Shown here piece after piece: positions 15,445 through 23,645 of a stretch of DNA of 64,000 nt. Origin of the DNA: Planctomycetota bacterium (GTDB lineage: Bacteria; Planctomycetota; J058); the NCBI GenBank assembly GCA_023954375.1, contig JAMLIC010000022.1, positions 62,001 to 126,000 on the forward strand. Direction: 5' to 3'. Under the pieces are notes generated by a model, which was not told the origin of the DNA, did not search any database, and saw only the letters and a program-made list of their open reading frames with translations. The position numbers and the translations under genes were made by a program. Numbering within the stretch: the stretch's first letter is position 1; every line of letters begins with the position of its first letter.

Positions 15445-17167
15445 CCTGGCGCCGCAGGGCGACCACGACCACGTCGTCGTCGAGCGGTCGATCGCCCGTC
15501 CAGGCGCGGACGTGGGCCACGAGCGCGTCGACGAGCGCCTCGACCCCGAGGCGCCGATGGCGGGTCACGGCCTCGACCAGGCGCTCCCACTCGAGCTCCT
15601 CCTCGTCCGGTGAGAGCGCGTCGATCACGCCGTCCGTCACGAGGACGACGGTGTCGCCCACGTCCAGGTCGACCTCGACGTCGCGGACGAACCGCTCGAT
15701 CCCCTCCACGATCCCCAGCGCCGACCCGCGGAGCGCGAGCCGCTCGGCCTGGCCGGAGGCCGCCCGCAGGACGACCGCCCCCTCGAGCCCTCCGGTCGCG
15801 AGCGTCAGGCGCCCGTTCGACCCGCGCCCCGCCCCGGCGACCACGAACGTGCTCGCGGGGAGCGCGCGCTTCAGCGCGCCGTTGGCCGCGACCAGCGCGG
15901 CCGCCGGCGACAGGCCCGCGCCGAGGAGGCCCTGGAGGGTGGACCGCCCTGCGGCCGCCGCCAGCACCGCCGTCGCGCCGCGCCCGCTCGGGTCGCCGAG
16001 GACCACGTCCAGGCCGTCCGGCCGCTCGACGAGGTCGAACCAGTCGGCGAACGGCCCGCCCGCGCCGGCCACGCGGACCCCGGCGGCCTCGAGCCCGGCG
16101 GCGCGGGCCGTGGCGCGCGACGGTCCGCCGCCGGCGCCCTGGAGGGCGGCCGCTTCGCGCTGGAGCGCCTGCCGCTGCGCCTCGAGCTGCCGGTTGACCT
16201 CGGCGAGCTTCGCCTCGAGGTTGCGATGGCCCTGCGCGAGCTGGTCGCGCTCCAGGGCGCGGGCCCGGGCGTGGTCGCCGGCGAAGATCGCGGCCGCGTG
16301 CTCGGCCGTGAGCTCGAGGTATGCCGGGGGCGTGCCCGCGGTCCTGGCGATCGACTCGCGCATGGCCCGCACCAGCGGCTCGATCGGGTCCGCCGGCTCT
16401 GTCGCGGGTGGCTCGGCCCCGGCCCCCGCGATCAGGGCCCGGGCCTCGGCCACGAGCGCCAGCCGATCGTCGCCGCTCAGGGGAGGGCCGCCGCGCCGCG
16501 CGTGTACGTGCTCGACGGCGCGGAGGATCAACTGGTTGATGTCGCCGGCGCGCAGGACCTTGACCTCCTGGAAGCCCCGGCGCTGGAGGTCCGTGAGCGA
16601 GACCTTCCTCGGGCCGCCGGACCGGAGGGCCCGGAGCCGGTCGGCGGCCCGGGCCGCGCGCGCGCGGGCCGTCGGCGGCGAGGACCCGATCGATGACTCG
16701 AGCCAGGCGGCGGCGCGCAGGCGCGCCGTCACGTCGGCCAGGGCGCCGGCCGTCGCACGGGCCGGCGCCTCGGCGAGGTCCACGCGCGACATCGCCGCGC
16801 GCGCCCGCTCGAGCCAGGCCCACTCGACGCGCAGGCCCGCGTCGGCCGTCGTCAGGCGGTCCTCGAGCGCCGCGGTCTCGGCCGGGGTCAGCTCGCCGTC
16901 CTGCGCGGCCATGAGCAGGTACCCCGGCGCCATGAGCCGCTCGGTCGGCTCGAGCCCGTCCAGGAGTCCGCCTCCGGCGGCGCGGTCGCGCAGGGCCTGC
17001 ACCTCGCCCCGCTGCGGGTGGTCGGCCGGCAGCGCGAGCAGGAGCCCGTCCAGCGCCAGCCCGGCGGTCGCCCGCTGGCCGGCCCGGAGCGCCCGCTCGG
17101 CCGTCTCGAGCAGGGCTCGGACCGCTTCTTCGGACGCGCTCGCCCGGAGGTCGTCTTCCGCGCTCAC
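15437..17167 (-). CDS. PP2C/SpoIIE-type protein phosphatase with helical N-terminal region
   Basis: 576 residues from GTG 17167 (GTGA overlap with the sigma factor gene). Residues 1-290 are helical and Ala/Arg-rich without a recognised domain. Residues about 300-350 are a coiled coil (LEAKLAEVNRQLEAQRQAL). Residues about 365-576 carry SpoIIE/RsbU phosphatase motifs: GDPSGRGATAVL for the metal-binding GDxSGxG, GDTVVLVTDGVIDA, and LDDDVVVVALRR at the end. RsbU-type enzymes dephosphorylate anti-anti-sigma proteins, but no such protein is encoded here. Coupling to an ECF sigma factor suggests Ser/Thr-phosphorylation control of that sigma. Confidence 0.82.
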   Translation of the reverse strand: MSAEDDLRASASEEAVRALLETAERALRAGQRATAGLALDGLLLALPADHPQRGEVQALRDRAAGGGLLDGLEPTERLMAPGYLLMAAQDGELTPAETAALEDRLTTADAGLRVEWAWLERARAAMSRVDLAEAPARATAGALADVTARLRAAAWLESSIGSSPPTARARAARAADRLRALRSGGPRKVSLTDLQRRGFQEVKVLRAGDINQLILRAVEHVHARRGGPPLSGDDRLALVAEARALIAGAGAEPPATEPADPIEPLVRAMRESIARTAGTPPAYLELTAEHAAAIFAGDHARARALERDQLAQGHRNLEAKLAEVNRQLEAQRQALQREAAALQGAGGGPSRATARAAGLEAAGVRVAGAGGPFADWFDLVERPDGLDVVLGDPSGRGATAVLAAAAGRSTLQGLLGAGLSPAAALVAANGALKRALPASTFVVAGAGRGSNGRLTLATGGLEGAVVLRAASGQAERLALRGSALGIVEGIERFVRDVEVDLDVGDTVVLVTDGVIDALSPDEEELEWERLVEAVTRHRRLGVEALVDALVAHVRAWTGDRPLDDDVVVVALRRQVG

Positions 17168-17742
17168 GCTTCCCCCTCCAGCGCCAGGGCCACCCGCCGG
17201 CGCGCCGAGTACAGCCGCGACATGACCGTCCCCAGCGGGACCCCCACGAGGTCCGCGATCTCGCGGTAGCGCAGGCCCTCGACGTCCTTGAGCACAAGCA
17301 CCTCGCGCTCCCTCGCCGGCAGGGCCTCGATCGCGCCCACGACCCGCCGGTGCTCGTCGTCGACCTCCGCCTGGCGCGTCGGGTCGTCATCCGGCCGCGG
17401 CGCGCGCGCGACGAAGGCGCACTCGGCGGCCAGGCGTCGGGCGCGGCCGCGCTCGTCGCGCAGCCAGTTGAAGCAGCGGCGGCGCAGGGCCTGGTAGAGG
17501 AAGGGGAAGAACGGCCGCCCGGGGTCGAGCCGACCGCGCGCCTCGAACACCCGGAGGAGCGCCTCCTGCGTCAGGTCGAGCGCCGGCTCGCGCGCCCCGA
17601 CCAGGGCGAGCGCCGCCCGGTAGGTCCGCCGCAGGTGACGCTCGGCGAGCAAGCCGAACGCTTCCGGCTCGCCGGCCCGGGCGCGCCGGATCAGCTCGGC
17701 CTCGTCATCGCGTGGAGGACCCTCGCTCACGCGCCGCTCCAC
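17164..17742 (-). CDS. ECF-type RNA polymerase sigma factor
   Basis: 192 residues. Region 2 lies at about 15-100 (AFGLLAERHLRRTYRAALALV, DLTQEALLRVFEARGRLD, FFPFLYQALRRRCFNWLRDE), and region 4 at about 130-185 (AIEALPAREREVLVLKDVEGL, YREIADLVGVPLGTVMSRLY, with helix-turn-helix). No region 3, as in ECF sigmas. No classical anti-sigma gene with a zinc or membrane domain is adjacent; instead a PP2C phosphatase gene overlaps its stop. Start GTG 17742; a later GTG (12 bases downstream) is possible. Confidence 0.92.
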   Translation of the reverse strand: MERRVSEGPPRDDEAELIRRARAGEPEAFGLLAERHLRRTYRAALALVGAREPALDLTQEALLRVFEARGRLDPGRPFFPFLYQALRRRCFNWLRDERGRARRLAAECAFVARAPRPDDDPTRQAEVDDEHRRVVGAIEALPAREREVLVLKDVEGLRYREIADLVGVPLGTVMSRLYSARRRVALALEGEA

Positions 17743-17755
17743 CCCTCTCTACCCC

Positions 17756-17783
17756 GGAACGGCAGCTCTATTCGCGCGGCGTC
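17756..17783 (+). promoter_or_regulatory. ECF-like promoter motif between the sigma gene and a divergent pseudokinase gene
   Basis: GGAAC (17756-17760) and CGTC (17780-17783) on the plus strand, the typical ECF -35 and -10 cores, but with a 19-base spacer where 16-17 is usual. It would drive the pseudokinase gene at 17825. Weak evidence. Confidence 0.25.
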
Positions 17784-17824
17784 CGGGCCCTGTCCCGGTT
17801 AGAGTAGCGTCCCGGGAGGGCCGG

Positions 17825-18940
17825 ATGACGACCCCTGGCGCCGCGATCAGCGCGCGCGAGCTGGAGCTGCGGCTCGCCCGCCGCGCCCTGCGCGAGAAGC
17901 TCATCGACTCGAAGGCCCTCAGCGAGGCGCTCCTCGAGCAGTCGGCGCGCCCGTCGACGCCGCTCGTCGACCTGCTCGCGAAGCGGGGCGCCAGCGCGCC
18001 CGCGCTCGACGGCCTGCGCGGGCAGCTCGACCTCACGGCCGACGAGGACCTCGAGGAGCGCCCGACCAAGGACGACCCGCGGATCGGCAAGATCTTCCTG
18101 ACGCTCCGCTGCGACGTGCGCATCGAGCAGTCGCGCTTCATGACCTCCTACGTGGGCCGCCTCCCGCACGACCCGGAGCCGGCCTCGCTCCTGCTCATCT
18201 CGACCGACGCGATCCGCCACGGCCTGTGGGTCGACTTCCTCGAGACCGTGCGCGCGCAGAAGAACGTGAAGAGCGCCGGCCTGGTGCCGGTCCTCGACGC
18301 CGGCCGCGCCGAGGGCGCGTTCGCGATCGTCACCCGCTACAGCCAGGGCTGCCTCAACCTGCGGACGCTCCTCGACCGGGTGCGCCGGCTCAAGCTCTCG
18401 GAGGCCCTGCGCATCGCGCGCGAGCTCGCCCAGGCGCTCGTCGACCTGCACGCCGCCGGCCTCGTGCACCGGGACCTCAAGCCGCAGAACGTCGTCCTCA
18501 CGCGCGAGGGCAAGGTGATGCTCCGCCGCGCCGGGATCGTGTTCGAGCCCGAGGGCGCCCAGGCGTTCGCCGCGCGCGGGACCGTCTTCGGCTCGCCCCA
18601 CACGATCGCCCCCGAGTGCCTGCGCGGCGAGCCGCCCGACCCGATGAACGACGTCTACGCCCTCGGCGTGATCCTCTACGAGATGGTCGCCGGCACGCGC
18701 CCGTTCGAGGGCGAGTCGGTCGCGGACCTGCGCCCGCAGCACCTCGAGCAGCCCGTGCTCCGGCCCGACAAGGTGCTCAAGGACGTGCCGGACTCCGTGG
18801 CCGAGCTCCTCGTGTGGCTGCTCGCCAAGAAGCCCAAGGAGCGCCCCAACGCGGTCAAGCTGGTGAACATCATCCAGAACGTCGAGCGGAACATCCACCG
18901 CTCCGGGACGACGGAGAAGTTCCAGGCGTTCGGCGGGTAG
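17825..18940 (+). CDS. Ser/Thr kinase-like protein with degraded active site (probable pseudokinase)
   Basis: 371 residues from ATG 17825 with GGGAGGG upstream. Residues 1-85 are a helical N-terminal domain (KLIDSKALSEALLEQ). Residues about 95-350 follow the kinase fold: LVHRDLKPQNVVL is intact, TIAPECLRGEPPDPMNDVYALG matches the APE/DVYALG region. However the DFG metal motif reads RAG (within LRRAGIVF), and no glycine-rich loop or VAIK lysine is visible. Catalysis is therefore doubtful. It is divergent from the ECF sigma/PP2C operon by 82 bases, so it may belong to the same signalling group. No membrane segment. Confidence 0.75.
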   Translation: MTTPGAAISARELELRLARRALREKLIDSKALSEALLEQSARPSTPLVDLLAKRGASAPALDGLRGQLDLTADEDLEERPTKDDPRIGKIFLTLRCDVRIEQSRFMTSYVGRLPHDPEPASLLLISTDAIRHGLWVDFLETVRAQKNVKSAGLVPVLDAGRAEGAFAIVTRYSQGCLNLRTLLDRVRRLKLSEALRIARELAQALVDLHAAGLVHRDLKPQNVVLTREGKVMLRRAGIVFEPEGAQAFAARGTVFGSPHTIAPECLRGEPPDPMNDVYALGVILYEMVAGTRPFEGESVADLRPQHLEQPVLRPDKVLKDVPDSVAELLVWLLAKKPKERPNAVKLVNIIQNVERNIHRSGTTEKFQAFGG

Positions 18941-19005
18941 GGAGGCGAGCCTCCTACGCGGATGACGGCAGCCTCACCCGGACGAAGCTGCGGCCGTCGA
19001 CGACC

Positions 19006-19218
19006 GTCTTCCGCAGCCGGCCGCTCGCCTCCGAGCACACCTCACCGCGCCTTCGCAGCAGGAGCGTCAGGCGAGGCCGAGGAGGGCGAGGCGGTGCCGC
19101 CGGGGGGGGGAGGGCCCCCCCCCCCCCCCCCCCCCCCCGCGCCCGGGGGGCCGCCCCCCCCCCCCCCCCCCGACGCCCCGCAGCGCCCGCCATCCTCGGC
19201 CGCAGCCGCGATCACACT
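19006..19218. repeat. intergenic repeat copy A with C24 and C18 homopolymers
   Basis: Shares two near-identical blocks with 61107-61320. Block 1 (19027-19093, from GCCTCCGAGCACA to GGGCGAGGCG) differs at about five positions. Block 2 (19171-19218, CGACGC to GATCACACT) differs at one of 48. Between them lie G9, a 24-base C run (19115-19138) and an 18-base C run (19154-19171), diverged from copy B. The element begins directly after the stop of the minus-strand HEAT gene (overlapping it by two bases) and fills the convergent gap. It may be a 3' regulatory or mobile element. Homopolymer lengths may include sequencing error. Confidence 0.75.
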
Positions 19219-20683
19219 AGCGCCCGAAGGGGGCGGGCCCGTGCGGCACGACGCCGCCCTCCGGCTCCCCGGGCATCCCCTCGCGCTCGGCCTGCTGGCG
19301 GGCGCGCAGCGACGCCGCCAGGCGCTGCGCGCGCAGGCGGATCTCCTGGTCGGGGTCGGACTGGGCGAGCTGGTCGAGCGAGCCGATCGCCCGGTCGCCG
19401 CCGACGCGGCCGATCGCCAGGACGGCGCTCGCCCGGATCGGCAGCGACGCCTGCGGGTCGCGGGCCAGACCCTCGAGGAAGTTGAGCGACTGCTCCTTGC
19501 CGGTCTCCGCGTAGGAGACGATCGCGCGCTGGCGGATCGGCAGGTTCTGCTCCTGGTTGATGATCTGCTCCATGAGCGCCTGGTCGCGCGGGTCGCCGCG
19601 CCGGCCGATGAGCGTCACCGCCTCGGCGCGGACGTTGGGGTCGCCGTCCTGGAGCGCGGCGCGCGCGAACACCTCGCGCCCCCGCTCGTCGCCCTCGCCC
19701 AGCCGGCGCGCGTACTCGCGCAGGAGCATGCTGCGCAGGTTCGGGTTCTCCTCGCGCCCGAAGGCGCGCGCGACCGAGTCGGCCGCCTCGGGGGAGTCGG
19801 GCATGTAGCGCACGAGGGTCGTCTGCAGGGCGACGTCCTTCGTCCGGCCGAGCACGTCCTCGACCGCGGCGAGCGCCTCCGGCCCGTCGAAGCCCGCCAG
19901 GGCCTTGGCCAGGAAGATCTGCTGCGCGCGCCCGTCGAGCTCGAGGAGCATCTCCCGCAGGGCGGGGATCGCCGCGACCCCCAGGCGCCGGACCTCCTCG
20001 AGCAGCTCCTGCTCGCGCTTCTCGCGCGTGCGGAAGTCCTCGAACATGGGGCCGCGGTCCAGGAGCGGGTCGAGGCGGGCGAGCTCGCCGTACTGCTCGA
20101 GCAGCCGGGCGATCATCTCGTGGTCGCCCGAGCGGCGGCGCAGCTCCTCGAGCTTCTCGCGCGGGCTCTGCGCCGCCGCCGCCACGATCGGCTCGGGGTC
20201 GCCCGCCGGCGCGACCGCGCCAGGCTGCGCCTCGGGCGCGATCGCGGTGGGCGCCACCTGCAGGCGCGGTCGTCCGGGGCGGTCGCCGGTGATCGGCTGC
20301 TGGGGCTGGGCCTGCGCCTGCGCCGGACGGTCGATCGCGGGGGGCGGGTCGGGGGGGCTCATCGTGAGGACGAGCCCGCCGCCCACGGCCGCCGCCACGA
20401 GCGCGCCGGCCACGAGCATCACCGGCGCCTTCGAGCGCCCCCCGGCCGCCGGCCGCGGCGCCGCGCCGGTTCCGGAGGTCCGGGCGTCCACGGCCTTGCG
20501 CTTCCCGGAGCCCTCCTTCTTCGGGGGCGGCGGCGCGGGCTCGGGCTCCGGCTCGGGCCGGCGCCGCTCCGCCTCGACCTTCTTCTTGTCGTGCTTCGCG
20601 GTGGGGCGCTTGACCGGGGTCCTGAGCCCGAAGTCGTCGTCGTCCTGGTCGTCTTCGGGGGGCCGGCGCCGCTTGTCCGCCAT
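19217..20683 (-). CDS. membrane-anchored HEAT-repeat protein
   Basis: 488 residues from ATG 20683. Residues 1-85 are charged, Pro/Glu/Lys-rich and probably cytoplasmic; one membrane helix follows at about 87-107 (VMLVAGALVAAAVGGGLVL). A Pro/Gln/Ala-rich linker leads to HEAT repeats from about 200 to 470 (LGVAAIPALREMLLELDG, DGDPNVRAEAVTLIGRRGD, SLPIRASAVLAIGRVGG). HEAT repeats are protein-binding scaffolds, here probably periplasmic. The architecture is the same as the gene at 61328-63226, and both genes are followed by the same intergenic repeat. Confidence 0.8.
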   Translation of the reverse strand: MADKRRRPPEDDQDDDDFGLRTPVKRPTAKHDKKKVEAERRRPEPEPEPAPPPPKKEGSGKRKAVDARTSGTGAAPRPAAGGRSKAPVMLVAGALVAAAVGGGLVLTMSPPDPPPAIDRPAQAQAQPQQPITGDRPGRPRLQVAPTAIAPEAQPGAVAPAGDPEPIVAAAAQSPREKLEELRRRSGDHEMIARLLEQYGELARLDPLLDRGPMFEDFRTREKREQELLEEVRRLGVAAIPALREMLLELDGRAQQIFLAKALAGFDGPEALAAVEDVLGRTKDVALQTTLVRYMPDSPEAADSVARAFGREENPNLRSMLLREYARRLGEGDERGREVFARAALQDGDPNVRAEAVTLIGRRGDPRDQALMEQIINQEQNLPIRQRAIVSYAETGKEQSLNFLEGLARDPQASLPIRASAVLAIGRVGGDRAIGSLDQLAQSDPDQEIRLRAQRLAASLRARQQAEREGMPGEPEGGVVPHGPAPFGR

Positions 20684-20813
20684 GAGATCCTCACCCGGCG
20701 CGTTGGGGCCGAAGGACGCCGGGGCGAGGGGAGGACGCGCGGGGCCCCGGGCGGGTTCAGCCGCCAGGGTACGACACGCGGCCCGCCGACGGAAGCCCAG
20801 ACCCGGTCGGGTC

Positions 20814-21518
20814 TCAGCGCGGGAGCTGCAGCCCCTCGAGGAGCGTCACGAGCTGGCAGTCGGGGATCCGCTCCTTGAGCGGGCCGAGCAGGCGCTGCTT
20901 CTGCTGCTCGACGAACTCGCGCAGACCCGCCCGCTTGGCCTCGGGGACCCCGGCGAAGACCTCGGGCCGGTGGAGGAGGGCCAGGAGCACGCCCGTGAAG
21001 ACCATGTCGTTGTAGGTCTGCTGCACCTGCGCCCGGGTGAAGCGCTGCGGGAGCTGCCCCCACTCGTGGTCGAAGGCCACCCGGAACAGCTCGGTCCCGG
21101 CCGCGTCCTTGAGGCGCACGTCGACCGACCCCTTGAAGCTGTGGGCCTGCGTCTGGCCGAAGAACTGGGCGTCGTCGTACTTGCACGCCGCCGACCCGCT
21201 CACCGCCAGCGTCGCCGGGGGGGCGTCGGGCTCGTCCTTCTCCCAGCGGGCGACGCGCCGCTGGATCCATCCGTCGAGCCGCTCCTGGCCGCACGGGCGG
21301 AGGCTGTCGACGCGGAGCCCGAAGTGGGTCAGGCGCTCGAAGAGGTAGTACTGGAACGTGTTGCCCGGCTCCGGCTCGCCGTCGATCTGCGAGGTCAGGT
21401 CGAGCGTCAGCCGCAGGGCGCGGGGGCGCGCCGGGGCGGGCGCCTCCTCGTCGGCGACGACCGCCGCCGCGAAGCCGAGGGCCAGGACCGGGGCGCCGAG
21501 GAGCGCGAGCCGCCGCAT
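20814..21518 (-). CDS. secreted protein of unknown function
   Basis: 234 residues from ATG 21518, which has GGAGG seven bases upstream; the frame is open further but the signal peptide (MRRLALLGAPVLALGFAAAVVA) fixes the start. The mature part has beta-strand-like alternation (LRLTLDLTSQIDGEPEPG) and helical C-terminal half with KRAGLREFVEQQKQRLL. Three cysteines. No family recognised. It is upstream of, and co-oriented with, the HEAT membrane protein gene (130-base gap), so they may share an extracytoplasmic process. Confidence 0.65.
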   Translation of the reverse strand: MRRLALLGAPVLALGFAAAVVADEEAPAPARPRALRLTLDLTSQIDGEPEPGNTFQYYLFERLTHFGLRVDSLRPCGQERLDGWIQRRVARWEKDEPDAPPATLAVSGSAACKYDDAQFFGQTQAHSFKGSVDVRLKDAAGTELFRVAFDHEWGQLPQRFTRAQVQQTYNDMVFTGVLLALLHRPEVFAGVPEAKRAGLREFVEQQKQRLLGPLKERIPDCQLVTLLEGLQLPR

Positions 21519-21652
21519 GGGAGACCTCCGGACGCGGTCTGGGCGCGTCGCGGGCGACGCTAGCACGCCCGCCGCGCGCGCGTCAACGCGAGCGCCGCCG
21601 GCAGGGGCGGGCCCGTGGCGAGGCCTGCGGGTCGCCGCTACGATCTCGGCCG

Positions 21653-22810
21653 ATGGCCAAGATCCACGTCCTGACCCCGGAGGCCGCGCCGTCCCTCCGT
21701 GACGAGGTGGTGCAGGCGCTCCGCGGCGGGCAGGTCGTGCTCCTGCCCACGGAGGCGGTCTACGCCCGCGTCGCGCGGGTCGACGATGCCGCCGCGCGCG
21801 ACCGCCTGGCGGCGGGGCCCGACGACGTCGTCCAGCGCCTCGTCCCCGATGTGGCCGCCGCCGAGGCCGCGGGCGCCGTGCTGACCGCGCCCGCGCGCCG
21901 GCTGGCCCGCCGGTACTGGCCTGGACCCCTGGCGCTCGTCCTCGACACGCCCGAGGGGCCGGTCGCCTTCCGCGTCCCCGGGCACGACCTCGTGCGCGAG
22001 GTCGCGGCGGCCGTGGCGGTCGTCGCCGCCAGCCCGGGGGAGCCGGTCGACTTCGCCCCGGCGCTCGAGGCCGCCGGCGCGCGGGTGGACCTCGCCGTCG
22101 ACGCCGGCCGCACCGCCCTGGCGGCGCCGGCGACCGTCGTGCGCGCCCCGGCGGCCGGCCCCCTCACGGTCGTGCGCGAGGGCTTCCTCGACCCGGGCCC
22201 GCTCGAGCGCACGGCCAACCGCCTGATCGTGTTCGTCTGCACCGGGAACACCTGCCGGAGCCCCATGGCCGAGGGCCTGTTCCGCGCCGCCCTCGCCCGA
22301 CGCCTGGGGCTGCCCGACGCCGCCCCCGAGCGCCTCGCCGCGGCCGGGTGGCTGGTGGCCTCGGCGGGGATCGCCGCCGCCGAGGGGCTGCCGGCGGCGG
22401 AGAACGCCGTCGCGGTGATGGCCGAGCGCGGGGTCGACCTGCGCGACCACGCCGCGCAGCAGCTCGCCGGGCCGCTGGCCGAGCGGGCCGACCTGCTCGT
22501 GACGATGTCCGAGGGCCATCGCCGCTCGCTCGTCGACTGGTGGCCCGAGCTCGCCTCCCGGGCGATCGTCCTCGACCCGCGCGGCGTCCCCGACCCGATC
22601 GGCAGCGGGATCGACACCTACCGGGCGACCGCCGACCACATCGCCGGACAGCTCGACCCGCTCGTCGACGCGCTGCTCGAGGCCGACGCCGCGGGCCGCT
22701 CGCCGGCCTCGGCGGTGGTCCCCGGCGGGGCGCCCACCGGCGACGGAGAGCCGCCCGGGGCGCGGCTCGCCGGCGGCCCCGCGGGCCGGCCGCCGGCGGG
22801 GCAGCCCTGA
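21653..22810 (+). CDS. YrdC-like / low-molecular-weight protein tyrosine phosphatase fusion
   Basis: 385 residues. Residues 1-180 follow the YrdC/Sua5 (TsaC) fold (QVVLLPTEAVYARV, YWPGPLALVLDT, VAFRVPGHDL, STVV-like ATVVRAP). The substrate-binding KxR motif reads AGPDD and the SAN motif reads AAS, so threonylcarbamoyl-AMP synthesis is unlikely. Residues about 190-345 are a low-molecular-weight phosphatase: P-loop FVCTGNTCRSP (C196, R202) and acid Asp in DPIG (D314) are intact. It could act on phosphotyrosine or phosphoarginine, as related McsB-antagonising enzymes do; substrate unknown. The C-terminal 40 residues are Gly/Pro-rich. Confidence 0.85.
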   Translation: MAKIHVLTPEAAPSLRDEVVQALRGGQVVLLPTEAVYARVARVDDAAARDRLAAGPDDVVQRLVPDVAAAEAAGAVLTAPARRLARRYWPGPLALVLDTPEGPVAFRVPGHDLVREVAAAVAVVAASPGEPVDFAPALEAAGARVDLAVDAGRTALAAPATVVRAPAAGPLTVVREGFLDPGPLERTANRLIVFVCTGNTCRSPMAEGLFRAALARRLGLPDAAPERLAAAGWLVASAGIAAAEGLPAAENAVAVMAERGVDLRDHAAQQLAGPLAERADLLVTMSEGHRRSLVDWWPELASRAIVLDPRGVPDPIGSGIDTYRATADHIAGQLDPLVDALLEADAAGRSPASAVVPGGAPTGDGEPPGARLAGGPAGRPPAGQP

Positions 22811-22833
22811 CCGCGCCCGCGAGCCACCTGCCC

Positions 22834-23517
22834 ATGCGCCGCCTGCTCACCGCCCTGCTCGTCACCCTGCTCCCGGCCTGCGCCGGCGGCGAGCCGCGCC
22901 GCCCGGGCGGGGGGGAGCCGCGCCGCATCGAGCCGGAGTACGGCGAGGCGCGGGCGGCCCGCGCCGAGCCCGACCCGTTCAGCGTCGAGGCGGCGCTGCC
23001 GCGGAGCGGCGACCCCGCGCGGCCCAACGTGAAGGTCGAGCTGACCGTCGTGGACGTCCTCTCGGAGCGCGGCCTTGCCGTCCGGGCGGGCGTCCGGGGC
23101 TCGGTCGTCCGGGGCGTGGTGAACGCCCGCGCCGCCCTGTCGGCCGGCGCGGGGCAGGCGCGCGCCCGGACCCGCTCGTCGACGTTCATCGTCGTGCAGG
23201 CGGGCCGGGCGGGGGCGATCTCGCTCACCGATGAGGCGCGCCGCTGGCTCGGCCCCTGGGCCGCGCTCGAGGTCCACGTGCTCGGCGCCGGCCCCGAGGG
23301 CGTCCGGCTGGCCGTCGGGCCCTACGTCGCCCCTGCGGCCCGGCCGGGCGAGGTCGTCGCCGGCGGGACGGAGGTCACGCTCGCGCCGGGGGAGGCGGTC
23401 CTCCTCGGCGGCGCGAGCCAGCGCGACGACCGCGAGGCGCGCGGGCTCGGCGGCTACGCCGAGCGCTCGGAGGCCCGCGACCTCGTCGTGCTGCTGCACG
23501 TGGACGTGCTGGGCTGA
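22834..23517 (+). CDS. predicted lipoprotein of unknown function
   Basis: 227 residues from ATG 22834, 23 bases after the phosphatase fusion. The N terminus MRRLLTALLVTLLPACAGG ends in a lipobox-like LLPAC, so Cys16 is probably lipidated and the protein anchored in the outer or inner membrane. The remainder is Arg/Gly/Val-rich with beta-strand-like segments (VKVELTVVDVLSERG, EVTLAPGEAVLLGG) resembling repeated small beta domains. No family recognised. A long hairpin terminator follows. Confidence 0.6.
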   Translation: MRRLLTALLVTLLPACAGGEPRRPGGGEPRRIEPEYGEARAARAEPDPFSVEAALPRSGDPARPNVKVELTVVDVLSERGLAVRAGVRGSVVRGVVNARAALSAGAGQARARTRSSTFIVVQAGRAGAISLTDEARRWLGPWAALEVHVLGAGPEGVRLAVGPYVAPAARPGEVVAGGTEVTLAPGEAVLLGGASQRDDREARGLGGYAERSEARDLVVLLHVDVLG

Positions 23518-23548
23518 GGTGCTCGAGCCCCGCGCCGGGGCGAGAAGC

Positions 23549-23591
23549 GCTCGAGCCCACCCCCAGGGATCCCCTGGACGTGGGCTCGAGC
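23549..23591. terminator. long two-stem hairpin between convergent genes
   Basis: Outer 12-base perfect arms GCTCGAGCCCAC (23549-23560) and GTGGGCTCGAGC (23580-23591). A two-base bulge on each side follows, then an inner six-base stem CCAGGG/CCCTGG (23563-23568 and 23572-23577). It is symmetric, has no T run, and lies between a rightward lipoprotein gene and a leftward beta-helix gene, so it may terminate both. Confidence 0.6.
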
Positions 23592-23645
23592 CGCCGCGTT
23601 CGATGATGGACGGGCGCGGGGTGGCGCGTCACCCCACGAGCGCGG

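Noticed and set aside
18954..19193. Small minus-strand ORFs inside repeat copy A (and 61043-61327 in copy B)
   Set aside because: Although some residues agree between copies, the substitutions are not biased to third positions and the homopolymers would give poly-Gly or poly-Pro; there is no ribosome site.
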